Source: Flavisolibacter amylovorans (GTDB lineage Bacteria; Bacteroidota; Bacteroidia; Chitinophagales; Chitinophagaceae). From it: 64,000 nucleotides of DNA. Position 1 is the stretch's first letter, and every line of letters begins with the position of its first letter. Below the pieces are notes generated by a model. The model saw nothing but the letters and a program-made list of their open reading frames with translations, made no database searches and was not told the DNA's origin. Location: assembly GCF_039541815.1 (NCBI RefSeq), contig NZ_BAABGY010000007.1, positions 186,001-250,000 on the forward strand, given 5' to 3'. Below are positions 1 to 7,346 of this stretch, piece after piece. The position numbers and the translations under genes are program-made.

Positions 1-1024
1 TCATCGCCTTGTCGCCCGGCACAAAGCTGATGCGCCCACGGGCGGAGCAAAAAAGGAATTGCTCCGGCGCACAGTCCTCGAGGAAAAAGCGCCAGAAGGG
101 GAGTGACACGGTTTTGATCGTGCGCTCCACCTCCCGGGCGCTGCGCCCCTTCTTCACAACAGAACGGTATACCTGCCTTGACAGGTCCACGTCTTTTGCG
201 CGCAGTTGGAGCAGCTCTTTCGGACGGCCGCCGGAATGAAAAAACAAGTTCACGAACATGTGGAAGCGTGGCGCCACCTTGGCTAGGTGCTCATCGATGA
301 GGGTCCGCTGCTCGTCGGTGAGCACGGCCCGCAGCTTCTTGAAGATCTTCATCTCTGACACGTCGCGCACCGGGTTGGCAGTCACGGCTTCGCATTCGAC
401 GAGCTCTTTGAAGAGCATCATCAGGTAGGCCCGGTACCGGTTATAGGTAGTGGCCGTCCATGCCTTCGTGATCTTCGTCAGGCCCTTTGGCGCGTCCGGT
501 TTGTGGGCGGCGCCGAGGTGGGTGAGGATGGTCTTGATGTGCCGCCGGGCGATTTGAGAAATGGGAAGCTCCCAGTAGCGCAGCTGTTTGGCTGCCTTCT
601 CTACTGCATCGATGACGTACTTCATATCCCTCCGGGTGCGCTCCTCAAGGTGCAGGCGTACCAGGGCCGCACGGAGGGCCGGAATAAACTTGGAGTAGGG
701 GTCGATCTCGTAGATGATCTCCGGGGCACCGTAGGCATACTGGCCGGTGATCGGGTTGAATCCGAGCACGTCGAGCTTGTGGGCCTCGTCCTTGATGATC
801 TCGTCGACCGCGATCCGGCGCTCGATCACGTCCTTGTAACGGTTGACGCCGTGCTTCAGTTGCACCAGCATCGGCTTGATGCGGCCGCGCTCGTCCCGGT
901 TGGTAGGGTCGTAGAAGCGGTAGTAAATCCGCCAGTCCTTTTTGACCGACTTAGCGGACTTTTTCCAGTCCTTTGGGGTCACTACGATCTCGCTGCGGAA
1001 GCAGCCATTGGGTAAGTCCTTCAT
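1..1024 (-). CDS. Tyrosine recombinase (phage-type integrase), C-terminus cut by window edge
   Basis: The frame opens at an ATG at 1024-1022 and runs open for 341 codons to the left edge, so the protein is partial. The N-terminal part has a basic linker region, and residues of about 120-230 look like the core-binding (SAM-like) domain of tyrosine recombinases. The motif HSGGRPKELLQLRAKDV matches the box I region with the first catalytic arginine, followed by a basic beta-hairpin (KKGRSAREVERTIK). The HxxR and catalytic tyrosine would lie beyond the window. It is encoded about 125 bases from the 3' end of tRNA-Leu(CAA), the usual place of an integrase at the end of an element integrated into a tRNA gene. 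The element would extend to the left. Identification as integrase is firm; the type of element (prophage, ICE, island) cannot be told. Confidence 0.85.
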   Translation of the reverse strand, partial: MKDLPNGCFRSEIVVTPKDWKKSAKSVKKDWRIYYRFYDPTNRDERGRIKPMLVQLKHGVNRYKDVIERRIAVDEIIKDEAHKLDVLGFNPITGQYAYGAPEIIYEIDPYSKFIPALRAALVRLHLEERTRRDMKYVIDAVEKAAKQLRYWELPISQIARRHIKTILTHLGAAHKPDAPKGLTKITKAWTATTYNRYRAYLMMLFKELVECEAVTANPVRDVSEMKIFKKLRAVLTDEQRTLIDEHLAKVAPRFHMFVNLFFHSGGRPKELLQLRAKDVDLSRQVYRSVVKKGRSAREVERTIKTVSLPFWRFFLEDCAPEQFLFCSARGRISFVPGDKAM

Positions 1025-1106
1025 TTCAGTAGCATTTACGGTGTGTACGATTTTGTGTACTGTGCCTGAAAAATGCTACCAGCTAGAGGTTCTAAATTCT
1101 CGTTTG

Positions 1107-1144
1107 AAAAACCTCCAAAGCCTTGTGGGGTAAGGCTTTGGAGG
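1107..1144 (-). terminator. Intrinsic terminator of tRNA-Leu
   Basis: A perfect 13-bp stem (CCTCCAAAGCCTT / AAGGCTTTGGAGG, 1112-1124 with 1132-1144) with a 7-base loop is followed on the minus strand by TTTTT. It lies directly downstream of the tRNA and between it and the integrase start. Confidence 0.85.
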
Positions 1145-1148
1145 CAGG

Positions 1149-1232
1149 TGCCCCGGGCCGGAATCGAACCGGCACATTGTTGCCAATGGCAGATTTTGAG
1201 TCTGCTGCGTCTACCAGTTTCGCCACCGGGGC
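1149..1232 (-). tRNA. tRNA-Leu (anticodon CAA)
   Basis: On the minus strand the acceptor stem GCCCCGG pairs with CCGGGGC, the D-arm carries CTGGTAGACGC, and the anticodon loop is CTCAAAA (anticodon CAA) on a GCAGA/TCTGC stem. The long variable arm is CATTG-GCAA-CAATG and the T-arm GCCGG-TTCGATT-CCGGC, giving a class II tRNA with discriminator A. CCA is not encoded. It lies just behind hscB and next to an integrase, so its 3' half is the likely attachment site. Confidence 0.95.
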
Positions 1233-1239
1233 AGGGCGG

Positions 1240-1247
1240 CAATATTA
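1240..1247 (-). promoter_or_regulatory. Possible -7 box for tRNA-Leu
   Basis: The minus strand reads TAATATTG, one base from the Bacteroidota consensus TAnnTTTG, 7 bases before the tRNA 5' end. It overlaps the hscB stop codon. No clear -33 element was seen. Confidence 0.4.
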
Positions 1248-1757
1248 CGGCTTTTGGCCTAACTGCGCGGCGAGGCGCTGCAGGTATTTTTTCTTGTAGT
1301 AATAGGCTTTTACCTGCAGCAGCTCTTCTTCGGAAGTAACACCTTCCTGATAACCTTCCACAATGTTCGCAACAGGCGCATAGATCTCGTTTTGCCATTG
1401 ATTCAATTGCTCCGCCAGGCGCGCACGCGCAGCATCGTCTGCCTGTGTTTCCGGCACCGACTCGTTGAGCTCCATCATCTCCATGAGGAAGTCGGGCGGC
1501 AGCGCGTACTTTTCGTCCGGTGTCAGCAGGCCTTTTTCCTGCAGCACATAGCCCAGCAGTGCGTCGTCATCGCCGAGGGTCTTATACGCCTTGTTGAGCT
1601 GCGCCGATCGGTCGAGCGCATCGGCCTGCGTGGCGGCGTCGGCCTGGGCGAAGTAGTCGGGGTGCGCCGCCCGCGAGAGCTCGAAAAAACGCTTCCGTAG
1701 GGCTACCTTATCCGTGCGCAGCTGCACGGGAAGGCCGAAAAGTTCGAAGTAGTTCAT
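1245..1757 (-). CDS. hscB: Fe-S cluster assembly co-chaperone HscB (J-domain protein)
   Basis: HscB delivers the scaffold IscU to the Hsp70 HscA and stimulates its ATPase during iron-sulfur cluster transfer in the cytoplasm. The 170-residue protein begins MNYFELFGLP, has a J-domain with the HPD motif at residues 32-34 (AAHPDYF), and a C-terminal helical part (about 90-165) that matches the length and layout of HscB. A start four codons upstream is possible, but a TAGCTTTG -7 box at 1767-1774 would place the transcript start close to the ATG at 1757, so that ATG is preferred. No other isc gene is nearby. The tRNA-Leu gene follows on the same strand with the stop codon over its likely promoter. 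Confidence 0.85.
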   Translation of the reverse strand: MNYFELFGLPVQLRTDKVALRKRFFELSRAAHPDYFAQADAATQADALDRSAQLNKAYKTLGDDDALLGYVLQEKGLLTPDEKYALPPDFLMEMMELNESVPETQADDAARARLAEQLNQWQNEIYAPVANIVEGYQEGVTSEEELLQVKAYYYKKKYLQRLAAQLGQKP

Positions 1758-1766
1758 AAAGAGGTA

Positions 1767-1774
1767 CAAAGCTA
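1767..1774 (-). promoter_or_regulatory. -7 box upstream of hscB
   Basis: The minus strand reads TAGCTTTG, a full match to TAnnTTTG, ending 9 bases before the hscB ATG. The implied leader is only a few bases long. Confidence 0.55.
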
Positions 1775-1911
1775 CGCGGAATCCGGCGCCGCTGGTTCGA
1801 CAACCAAATGCTTCAGGTTCGACCCGGGACCTGGCCAGGAAGCCCGTAGGAGACGGGTTGCAGGATTTCCGTCGGCCGTGTAGCGGAAAAAGCTATTTTG
1901 CGGCCCTTGCT

Positions 1912-3114
1912 ATGATCACCATCGGAATTATCCGCGAAGGAAAAACACCCCCCGATAACCGGGTGCCCCTGACGCCCTCCCAGTGCAAATGGATCCGCAG
2001 CCACTTCCCGGGTGTGCAGGTGAAGGTGCAATCGGCGCCTACCCGCTGCTTCTCCGACGCCGAGTACCGCCGCGCGGGAATCGAAGTGGTGGCGGACCTC
2101 ACCGATGCCGACATCCTCCTTGGTATCAAGGAAGTGCCGGTGGAGGCGCTGATCCCCGGCAAGACCTACCTGTTCTTCTCGCATACCAAGAAGAAGCAGC
2201 CGCATAACCAGAAGCTGCTTCAGGCGGTACTTAAGAACAAGATCCGCCTGATCGATTACGAATGCCTGCTGCATGACGACGGACAACGGATCATCGGCTT
2301 CGGCTTTTTCGCCGGTATCGTGGGTGCGCACAACGGGATGATGGTGTATGGCAACCGTACCGGTACCTTCTCGCTCGGAAGGGTGCACCAGCACAAGACC
2401 TTTCGCAAGCTGATGCATACCTACTTCGGCCTGCTCCTGCCCAATGTAAAGACCGTGGTGACGGGCTCGGGCCGCGTGGCGCAGGGCGCGCTCGAAATCA
2501 TGAACCTGATGCAGGTGCGGCAGGTCGAGCCCGAAGAATTCCTCGAGCGCGAGTTCAGCTATCCCGTATATGTACACCTCAAGGGCAGCGACCTGTACCG
2601 CCGAAAGGACGGCGGGGCCTATCATCGGCAGGACTTTCATCAACAGCCGTCGGAGTACGAAAGCTGCTTCCGGCGGTACGCTTTTGCTGCCGACATCCTC
2701 ATGAACGGGGTGTACTGGGACCAGTTCGTGCCCCGCCTCTTTGAGCGCGAAGCCGTTCAGGAGCCGGGTTTCCGCCTGCAGGTAATTGCTGATATTACCG
2801 ATGATACGAACGGGTCGGTGCCCATCAACCTCGGCGACCAGCCCATCGAGGATCCCGTATACGGTGTCGATAAGCAAAGCCTGGAGCGTACGGCGCCCTA
2901 CCTGCCCACATCGGTCGACATCATGGCGGTGGGCAACCTGCCCAACGAATTGCCCCGCGATGCCTCGCGCTATTTCGGCGAGCAGCTGATCAAGTACGTA
3001 TTGCCCGACTTGCTGCGCGGCACTTCGACGGTGCTGCAACGCGCCACTATTGCCGAAGGCGGCGGACTGACGGAGCCGTATACCTACCTGTCGGATTATG
3101 CCGCAGGGGTATAG
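1912..3114 (+). CDS. Lysine-ketoglutarate reductase-like dehydrogenase (AlaDH/PNT superfamily)
   Basis: The 400-residue protein (ATG at 1912 chosen because MITIGIIREGKTPPDNRVPL is the family N-terminus; an 18-residue upstream extension is possible) resembles the N-terminal lysine-ketoglutarate reductase half of the animal bifunctional enzyme AASS. Shared stretches include KTYLFFSHTKKKQ, IRLIDYECL, a central nucleotide-binding loop VTGSGRVAQGALEIM and MNGVYWDQFVPRLF. The family makes saccharopine from lysine and 2-oxoglutarate, or carries out the related alanine dehydrogenase/transhydrogenase chemistry. No saccharopine dehydrogenase half is fused or adjacent, so the true substrate is uncertain. 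It is transcribed alone and converges on trmN6. A TATTTTG sequence 13 bases upstream of the ATG may be the -7 box. Confidence 0.7.
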   Translation: MITIGIIREGKTPPDNRVPLTPSQCKWIRSHFPGVQVKVQSAPTRCFSDAEYRRAGIEVVADLTDADILLGIKEVPVEALIPGKTYLFFSHTKKKQPHNQKLLQAVLKNKIRLIDYECLLHDDGQRIIGFGFFAGIVGAHNGMMVYGNRTGTFSLGRVHQHKTFRKLMHTYFGLLLPNVKTVVTGSGRVAQGALEIMNLMQVRQVEPEEFLEREFSYPVYVHLKGSDLYRRKDGGAYHRQDFHQQPSEYESCFRRYAFAADILMNGVYWDQFVPRLFEREAVQEPGFRLQVIADITDDTNGSVPINLGDQPIEDPVYGVDKQSLERTAPYLPTSVDIMAVGNLPNELPRDASRYFGEQLIKYVLPDLLRGTSTVLQRATIAEGGGLTEPYTYLSDYAAGV

Positions 3115-3122
3115 CCGGCATT

Positions 3123-3830
3123 TCAGAGGTAGAGATAGTATGGCCGAAGCAGATCCACGAACCGGGGTGAGTACCCATCGCCTTCTTTGATGTAGATCAC
3201 TTCTTCCTGCACCGTCGCTGACTCGTGGCCAAGGCGCACCATCAGGCGCGCGGCTTCGTGCCCCGGCGTTGGGTGCACGGTAGCTACTGCCTGTACCGAA
3301 AGATCCTGCTCCTGCAGCAGCCGTGCGAGATCGCCCCGGCGCTTGTAGGGCAGCAGTAGAAATGCGGTGCCTGACTCTTTGAGATGCGCCTTCAGGAACG
3401 CAAACAGTGGCGCCCAGCGGAGGCCGCCCGAGTGATGCGCTATGGAACGCGCTCCGCCTTCCGGCTCTATCTCCGATTCATAAAACGGTGGGTTGCTTAC
3501 GATCGCTCCATACTGCGGAAGCGGCGTCGCCAATATATCTCCCCCAATAATCCGGATCGCGCCGAATGGTGCGGCAGCTATGTTCTCAGCGGCCTGAGCC
3601 TCGGCTTCCGGGTCGATCTCCACGGCGTCTATGCGCACGTCGCACTGCTGGGCGATGAGGAGCGAGAGTAGCCCGGTTCCGGTGCCGATGTCCAGTAATT
3701 CTACGGGTGGTCCGCTGCGCAGCGCCTCGGCGCACCAGGCGCCGAACAGGCAGGCATCGGTGGTCACCTTCATGGCACAGCGGTCGTGCCGGATGGTGAA
3801 CTGCTTGAAGCGGAAAAAAGGCTGCGCCAT
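3123..3830 (-). CDS. trmN6: tRNA1(Val) (adenine-37-N6)-methyltransferase TrmN6-like
   Basis: This 235-residue SAM-dependent methyltransferase has motif I LLDIGTGTGLLSLLIAQ near residue 50 and the N6-adenine catalytic motif NPPF (VSNPPFYESEIE). The N-terminus FFRFKQFTIRHDRCAMKV is typical of the YfiC/TrmN6 family, which modifies A37 next to the anticodon of tRNA-Val. The ATG at 3830 lies 2 bases after the tsaD stop codon, so the two tRNA-modification genes form a tight operon. A start four codons upstream would overlap tsaD. Confidence 0.82.
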   Translation of the reverse strand: MAQPFFRFKQFTIRHDRCAMKVTTDACLFGAWCAEALRSGPPVELLDIGTGTGLLSLLIAQQCDVRIDAVEIDPEAEAQAAENIAAAPFGAIRIIGGDILATPLPQYGAIVSNPPFYESEIEPEGGARSIAHHSGGLRWAPLFAFLKAHLKESGTAFLLLPYKRRGDLARLLQEQDLSVQAVATVHPTPGHEAARLMVRLGHESATVQEEVIYIKEGDGYSPRFVDLLRPYYLYL

Positions 3831-3832
3831 GT

Positions 3833-4837
3833 TCAGGACCATTCAGAGCGGGCCGTAGCGGATACACCCAGGTCGGCAAAGTCGCCCGCAAGAAACTTGT
3901 GGTAGGCCGTGATGGCGATCATGCCGGCATTGTCGGTACAGTACTGGAAGGCCGGGATGAACGTACGCCAGCCCTGCTCTTTTCCGAGCTCGGTGAAGGC
4001 ATTGCGCAGCCCGCTGTTGGCCGATACGCCGCCGGCGATGCAGAGGTCGGTGATGCCCGTGTCCTGGGCAGCGCGCTTCAATTTTCGGAGGAGGATACGG
4101 ATGATGGTGGCCTGGAGCGATGCGCAGATATCGGCCATGTTCTTTTCCGTGAAATCGGGGTCTTGCGCCCGCTCGCGCTGCAGGAAGTACAGCACGGAGG
4201 TCTTGAGCCCGCTGAAGCTGAAGTCGAGTCCTTCGATCTGCGGCTCGGCAAAGGCGAAGCGCTTCGGGTTGCCTTCTTTCGCATACTTGTCGATAAGGGG
4301 GCCGCCGGGGTAGGGGAGTCCGAGGAGTTTGGCCGATTTGTCGAAGGCCTCGCCCGCGGCATCGTCGATCGTTTCGCCGAGCACGGTGAGCTCCGTGGGG
4401 CTGTCGGCGCGTACGATCTGTGTGTGGCCACCACTCACCGTGAGGCACAGGAAGGGAAAAGCGGGGCGCTCTTCGGGAATCAGGTTGGCGAGCACATGGG
4501 CCTGCATATGGTGCACAGAGAGGAGGGGCTTGCCGAGCGCGAGCGCCAATGATTTGGCAAACTGCGCGCCCACCAGCAGCGACCCAATCAGCCCCGGCGC
4601 CTGTGTGAACGCAACTGCGTCCAGGTCGGAAAGCGTGACGCCCGCCTGCTTCAGCGCTATATCCACCACCGGCACGATGTGTTGCATATGGGCCCGGCTT
4701 GCCAGCTCGGGCACCACCCCGCCGTACTGCTCGTGCACGGCCTGGTTGGCGATGTGGTTCGAGAGGATGGCGCCGTCGCGGCACACCGAGGCGGAGGTCT
4801 CATCGCAGGAAGACTCAATGGCGAGGATCGTGGGCAT
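3833..4837 (-). CDS. tsaD: tRNA N6-adenosine threonylcarbamoyltransferase TsaD
   Basis: TsaD transfers the threonylcarbamoyl group to A37 of ANN-decoding tRNAs, working with TsaB, TsaC and TsaE. The 334-residue protein starts MPTILAIESSCDETS, carries the metal-binding HMQAH motif and the ASKHA nucleotide-binding pieces CLTVSGGHTQI and LCIAGGVSANSGLR. The ATG at 4837 is chosen over an upstream TTG because a TACCTTTG -7 box (4841-4848) ends only 3 bases before it. The transcript may therefore be leaderless. trmN6 follows after 2 bases. Confidence 0.95.
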   Translation of the reverse strand: MPTILAIESSCDETSASVCRDGAILSNHIANQAVHEQYGGVVPELASRAHMQHIVPVVDIALKQAGVTLSDLDAVAFTQAPGLIGSLLVGAQFAKSLALALGKPLLSVHHMQAHVLANLIPEERPAFPFLCLTVSGGHTQIVRADSPTELTVLGETIDDAAGEAFDKSAKLLGLPYPGGPLIDKYAKEGNPKRFAFAEPQIEGLDFSFSGLKTSVLYFLQRERAQDPDFTEKNMADICASLQATIIRILLRKLKRAAQDTGITDLCIAGGVSANSGLRNAFTELGKEQGWRTFIPAFQYCTDNAGMIAITAYHKFLAGDFADLGVSATARSEWS

Positions 4838-4840
4838 GCG

Positions 4841-4848
4841 CAAAGGTA
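4841..4848 (-). promoter_or_regulatory. -7 box of tsaD
   Basis: The minus strand reads TACCTTTG, a full consensus match, immediately upstream of the tsaD ATG. The predicted start of transcription is within a few bases of the start codon. Confidence 0.6.
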
Positions 4849-5006
4849 ATGTGCTGATGTGCTAATGAGTTAATGTGCTAATGAGTTCCTGTCGGGCTGC
4901 TCTCGCACCTCGATCGCCGTGATCTTTTTCACGTGACAGCTCCCTATAATTGTCGTTCGGCGCCTTTATCGATTAGCACATCAGCACATTGACCCATTAG
5001 CACATT
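4849..5006. repeat. Intergenic gap bounded by inverted TTAGCACAT-type repeats
   Basis: The left arm (about 4849-4886) holds repeats of ATGTGCTAATGAGTTA; the right arm (4972-5006) holds the inverse ATTAGCACATCAGCACATT followed by ACCCATTAGCACATT-like sequence. The roughly 85 bases between them carry no gene. A copy 33/35 identical to the right arm occurs before hisC at 10536-10570. No function is known to me. Confidence 0.7.
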
Positions 5007-5008
5007 TG

Positions 5009-6259
5009 CTAAGATCGTATGGCCACAACCGGATTCAGCTTCGCGGCGCGGTAGGCGGGGATGATGCCGGCGAGCAGGCCGACGCTGATGCAGATGCCGA
5101 TGGCGAGGAGCAGGAGGGAGCTCGAGATGGAAATGGGGAAGTCGGCCACGGCGCTGATGACGGTGGTGAGCCCGAATACGAGTGCGATGCCGATGGCGCC
5201 ACCGATGACACAGAGAAAAGCCGACTCAAGCAGGAATTCGGTAAGGATCACACCACTTTTGGCGCCCAGGGCTTTCTTGAGTCCGATCTGCGGGGTGCGC
5301 TCCTTTACAGTCACGAACATGATGTTGGCCACGCCGAACATACCTACGATGAGCGAAAGGGCCGCGATGGCCCAGCCGCCGGTATTCACGGCTACGAAGG
5401 CGTCGGAGATCGACGAGGAGAAGTCGTTGATGTCGTTGAGGGCGAAATCGTCTTCCTGCCGTGGGCTGAGGCGGTGCTGCGCGCGCAACACGGCGCGGAG
5501 GTCGTCCTGCAGGGCTTTGGTGCTCACGCCGTCCCTGGCCTGCACGATGATGAGCGGGTCGGCGCGGCGCTCGTCCATAAGGCTGCGGGCAAAGCGGTAG
5601 GGCATCACCACGCTCTGGTCGAAGTTCCAGCCGCCGATCATCTGCTTGCCCTGCTTCGAAATGACCCCGGTTACCACGCACTTCTTGCCCCGCACGGTCA
5701 GGGGGGCGCCCACGGCCCGCCCGGGGGCGGGAAAAAGCTTTTCGGCCACCTCGTAGCCCACGAGCACGCTGTTGATGCCGCGGCTATACTCGGCGTCGCT
5801 TAGCATCCGGCCAAACCGTACTTCCAGCGATTGGGTAGCTGCGAAATCCTCGGTAACCCCGTATATCGTGACACCCTTAAGCGCCTGATCGCCGACCTGC
5901 ACCTTGTCCTGGACGTTGATCTCGAACGACGCGTATTTGGCCGTGGGTGTGCGCTCCTTGATGGCTGCCAGCTCCTCAATCTTGGGTGAGGGGCGTTTCA
6001 CGTATTTCCACCAGGGATAGTCGTTGCCACCGCCAGCCGAGTAATCCCACTTGTCGATATAAATGCTGTTGGAGCCGAGCGATTTGATCTCGTTCTGCAG
6101 GTTGCGCTCGAGGCTCTGTACCGTGGAGAGCACCCCGATGATGCAGAAGATACCGATGGTAATACCAAAGAGGGAAAGAAAGGTGCGCAGCTTGTTCTTC
6201 CACAGCTCCTGCAGGGCCATGCGAAAGCTACTCCCGGTGATCTCGATGATGCGGCGCAT
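5009..6259 (-). CDS. MacB-like ABC transporter permease
   Basis: The 416-residue protein has the MacB/FtsX layout: an N-terminal membrane helix (residues about 20-45, TFLSLFGITIGIFCIIGVL), a large periplasmic MacB core domain (about 50-270), and three C-terminal membrane helices beginning near residues 285, 335 and 375. The conserved loop VKERTPQIGLKKALGAK, which contacts the ATPase, follows the second helix. Such permeases work with a separate ATP-binding protein and a periplasmic adaptor in export or mechanotransmission. No ATPase or adaptor gene is adjacent, so partners must be encoded elsewhere. The substrate is unknown. Inverted-motif repeat gaps lie on both sides. Confidence 0.85.
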   Translation of the reverse strand: MRRIIEITGSSFRMALQELWKNKLRTFLSLFGITIGIFCIIGVLSTVQSLERNLQNEIKSLGSNSIYIDKWDYSAGGGNDYPWWKYVKRPSPKIEELAAIKERTPTAKYASFEINVQDKVQVGDQALKGVTIYGVTEDFAATQSLEVRFGRMLSDAEYSRGINSVLVGYEVAEKLFPAPGRAVGAPLTVRGKKCVVTGVISKQGKQMIGGWNFDQSVVMPYRFARSLMDERRADPLIIVQARDGVSTKALQDDLRAVLRAQHRLSPRQEDDFALNDINDFSSSISDAFVAVNTGGWAIAALSLIVGMFGVANIMFVTVKERTPQIGLKKALGAKSGVILTEFLLESAFLCVIGGAIGIALVFGLTTVISAVADFPISISSSLLLLAIGICISVGLLAGIIPAYRAAKLNPVVAIRS

Positions 6260-6269
6260 GGCTCAAATG

Positions 6270-6463
6270 TAGTTGATAAGTTGCTCAGTTCCTGCGTTAG
6301 CCGGCTTATAAGGGAATCAGTTCGCAGCCGGTAACCGGATCAGTTGGTAACGCGACCGGCTGAAGTCCGCGGTCGGAGGCAAGGTGAGGTATCCATTTCC
6401 AGTAAAGGTTTGAAGCCTTGAAAAAAACTTATCAACTTATCAACTAGTTCACTTCTCAACTTC
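6270..6463. repeat. Intergenic gap bounded by inverted TTATCAACTTATCAACT repeats
   Basis: At 6270-6292 the sequence reads TAGTTGATAAGTTGCTCAGTT; at about 6428-6463 the inverse ACTTATCAACTTATCAACTAG appears with a further degenerate copy. The gap between, about 135 bases, shows imperfect palindromic stretches (ACCGGATCAGTTGGTAACGCGACCGGC) but no gene. The layout matches the gaps at 4849-5006 and 7347-7592 with a different motif. Confidence 0.65.
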
Positions 6464-6466
6464 CCC

Positions 6467-6474
6467 TATATTTG
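6467..6474 (+). promoter_or_regulatory. -7 box of the SRP RNA gene
   Basis: TATATTTG is a full match to the Bacteroidota -7 consensus and lies a few bases before the inferred 5' end of the SRP RNA. Confidence 0.65.
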
Positions 6475-6476
6475 CA

Positions 6477-6576
6477 CCGGCAGGTCTTGCACGACCAGCT
6501 CCTGCTGAACTCCCCCAGGATCGGAAGGTAGCAAGGGTAGGCGGTTGTAGCGGTGCGATGTAAGTAGCCTGCCAAC
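6477..6576 (+). ncRNA. ffs: Bacterial small signal recognition particle RNA (4.5S type)
   Basis: The conserved apical domain of SRP RNA is present: CCCCCAGGATCGGAAGGTAG followed by CAAGGGTAG. The ends pair through GGCAGG (6479-6484) and CCTGCC (6568-6573). The RNA is about 100 bases long, as expected for the short bacterial form lacking the Alu domain, and binds Ffh to target membrane proteins. A -7 box and an intrinsic terminator frame it. Exact ends are estimated. Confidence 0.92.
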
Positions 6577-6583
6577 TTATTGA

Positions 6584-6606
6584 AAGGCCCCGAAAGGGGC
6601 TTTTTT
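6584..6606 (+). terminator. Intrinsic terminator of the SRP RNA
   Basis: GCCCC-GAAA-GGGGC hairpin followed by seven or so T residues, directly downstream of the SRP RNA. Confidence 0.9.
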
Positions 6607-6667
6607 GTTTCCACAGGGTCTTGATAATTCTTGGCGGGCGGCCGCCGCACCCCACGCTCCGGGGCCG

Positions 6668-6675
6668 TACCTTCG
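6668..6675 (+). promoter_or_regulatory. -7 box of the transaldolase gene
   Basis: TACCTTCG, one base from TAnnTTTG, 16 bases before the ATG at 6692. Confidence 0.45.
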
Positions 6676-6691
6676 CGGCAAATTCAACCAA

Positions 6692-7345
6692 ATGAAATTT
6701 TTCATCGATACGGCCGACCTGGCCCAGATCAAGGAAGCGGCCGAGCTGGGCATCCTCGACGGTGTGACCACCAATCCCTCCCTGATGGCGAAAGTGGGTA
6801 TCTCCGGCGAAGAAGCGGTGCACGCGCACTACAAGGCCATCTGTGAGCTCGTGGACGGCGACATCTCCGCCGAGGTGCTCTCCACCAATTACGACGCCAT
6901 CATCGCCGAGGGCAAGAAGCTCGCCGCCATTCACCCCAACATCGTGGTGAAGGTGCCGATGATCAAGGACGGCATCAAGGCCATCAAGCATTTCTCCGAC
7001 AATGGCATCCGCACCAACTGCACGCTCGTGTTCTCGGCCGGCCAGGCCATCCTTGCCGCCAAGGCCGGTGCCACCTACGTATCGCCCTTCATCGGCCGCA
7101 TCGACGACGGTGGCTGGGACGGCATGCAGCTCATCGAGCAGATCGCCGGTATTTATGCGGTTCAAGGCTACGAGACGGAGATCCTTGCCGCCTCCATCCG
7201 CTCGGTGAACCACATCGTAAAGGCGGCCGAGATGGGTGCCGATGTCATCACCTCGCCGCTCGAGTCGATCCTCGGCCTCCTGAAGCACCCCCTTACCGAC
7301 ATCGGCCTGGCCAAGTTCGTGGAGGATGCGAAGAAGTTCGCTTGA
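6692..7345 (+). CDS. fsa: Transaldolase / fructose-6-phosphate aldolase (TalC/FSA family)
   Basis: The 217-residue protein has the compact fold of the FSA/TalC family: MKFFIDTADLAQIKEAAELG, the substrate loop GVTTNPSLMAK, and the Schiff-base lysine in VVKVPM. The C-terminal segments TNCTLVFSAGQA, ATYVSPFIGRIDD and SIRSVNHI are all conserved. It acts either as transaldolase in the non-oxidative pentose phosphate pathway or as fructose-6-phosphate aldolase; sequence alone does not settle which. The ATG at 6692 is chosen because the upstream in-frame codons have no family match and overlap the SRP RNA terminator. It is a single-gene unit converging on a secreted-protein gene. Confidence 0.9.
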   Translation: MKFFIDTADLAQIKEAAELGILDGVTTNPSLMAKVGISGEEAVHAHYKAICELVDGDISAEVLSTNYDAIIAEGKKLAAIHPNIVVKVPMIKDGIKAIKHFSDNGIRTNCTLVFSAGQAILAAKAGATYVSPFIGRIDDGGWDGMQLIEQIAGIYAVQGYETEILAASIRSVNHIVKAAEMGADVITSPLESILGLLKHPLTDIGLAKFVEDAKKFA

Positions 7346-7346
7346 T

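Noticed and set aside
503..1015. 170-residue open frame on the plus strand near the left edge
   Set aside because: It is the antisense shadow of the integrase gene; the minus frame has family motifs, this one has none.
1813..3039. 408-residue open frame on the minus strand
   Set aside because: Antisense shadow of the LKR-like gene in GC-rich DNA; no domain pattern.
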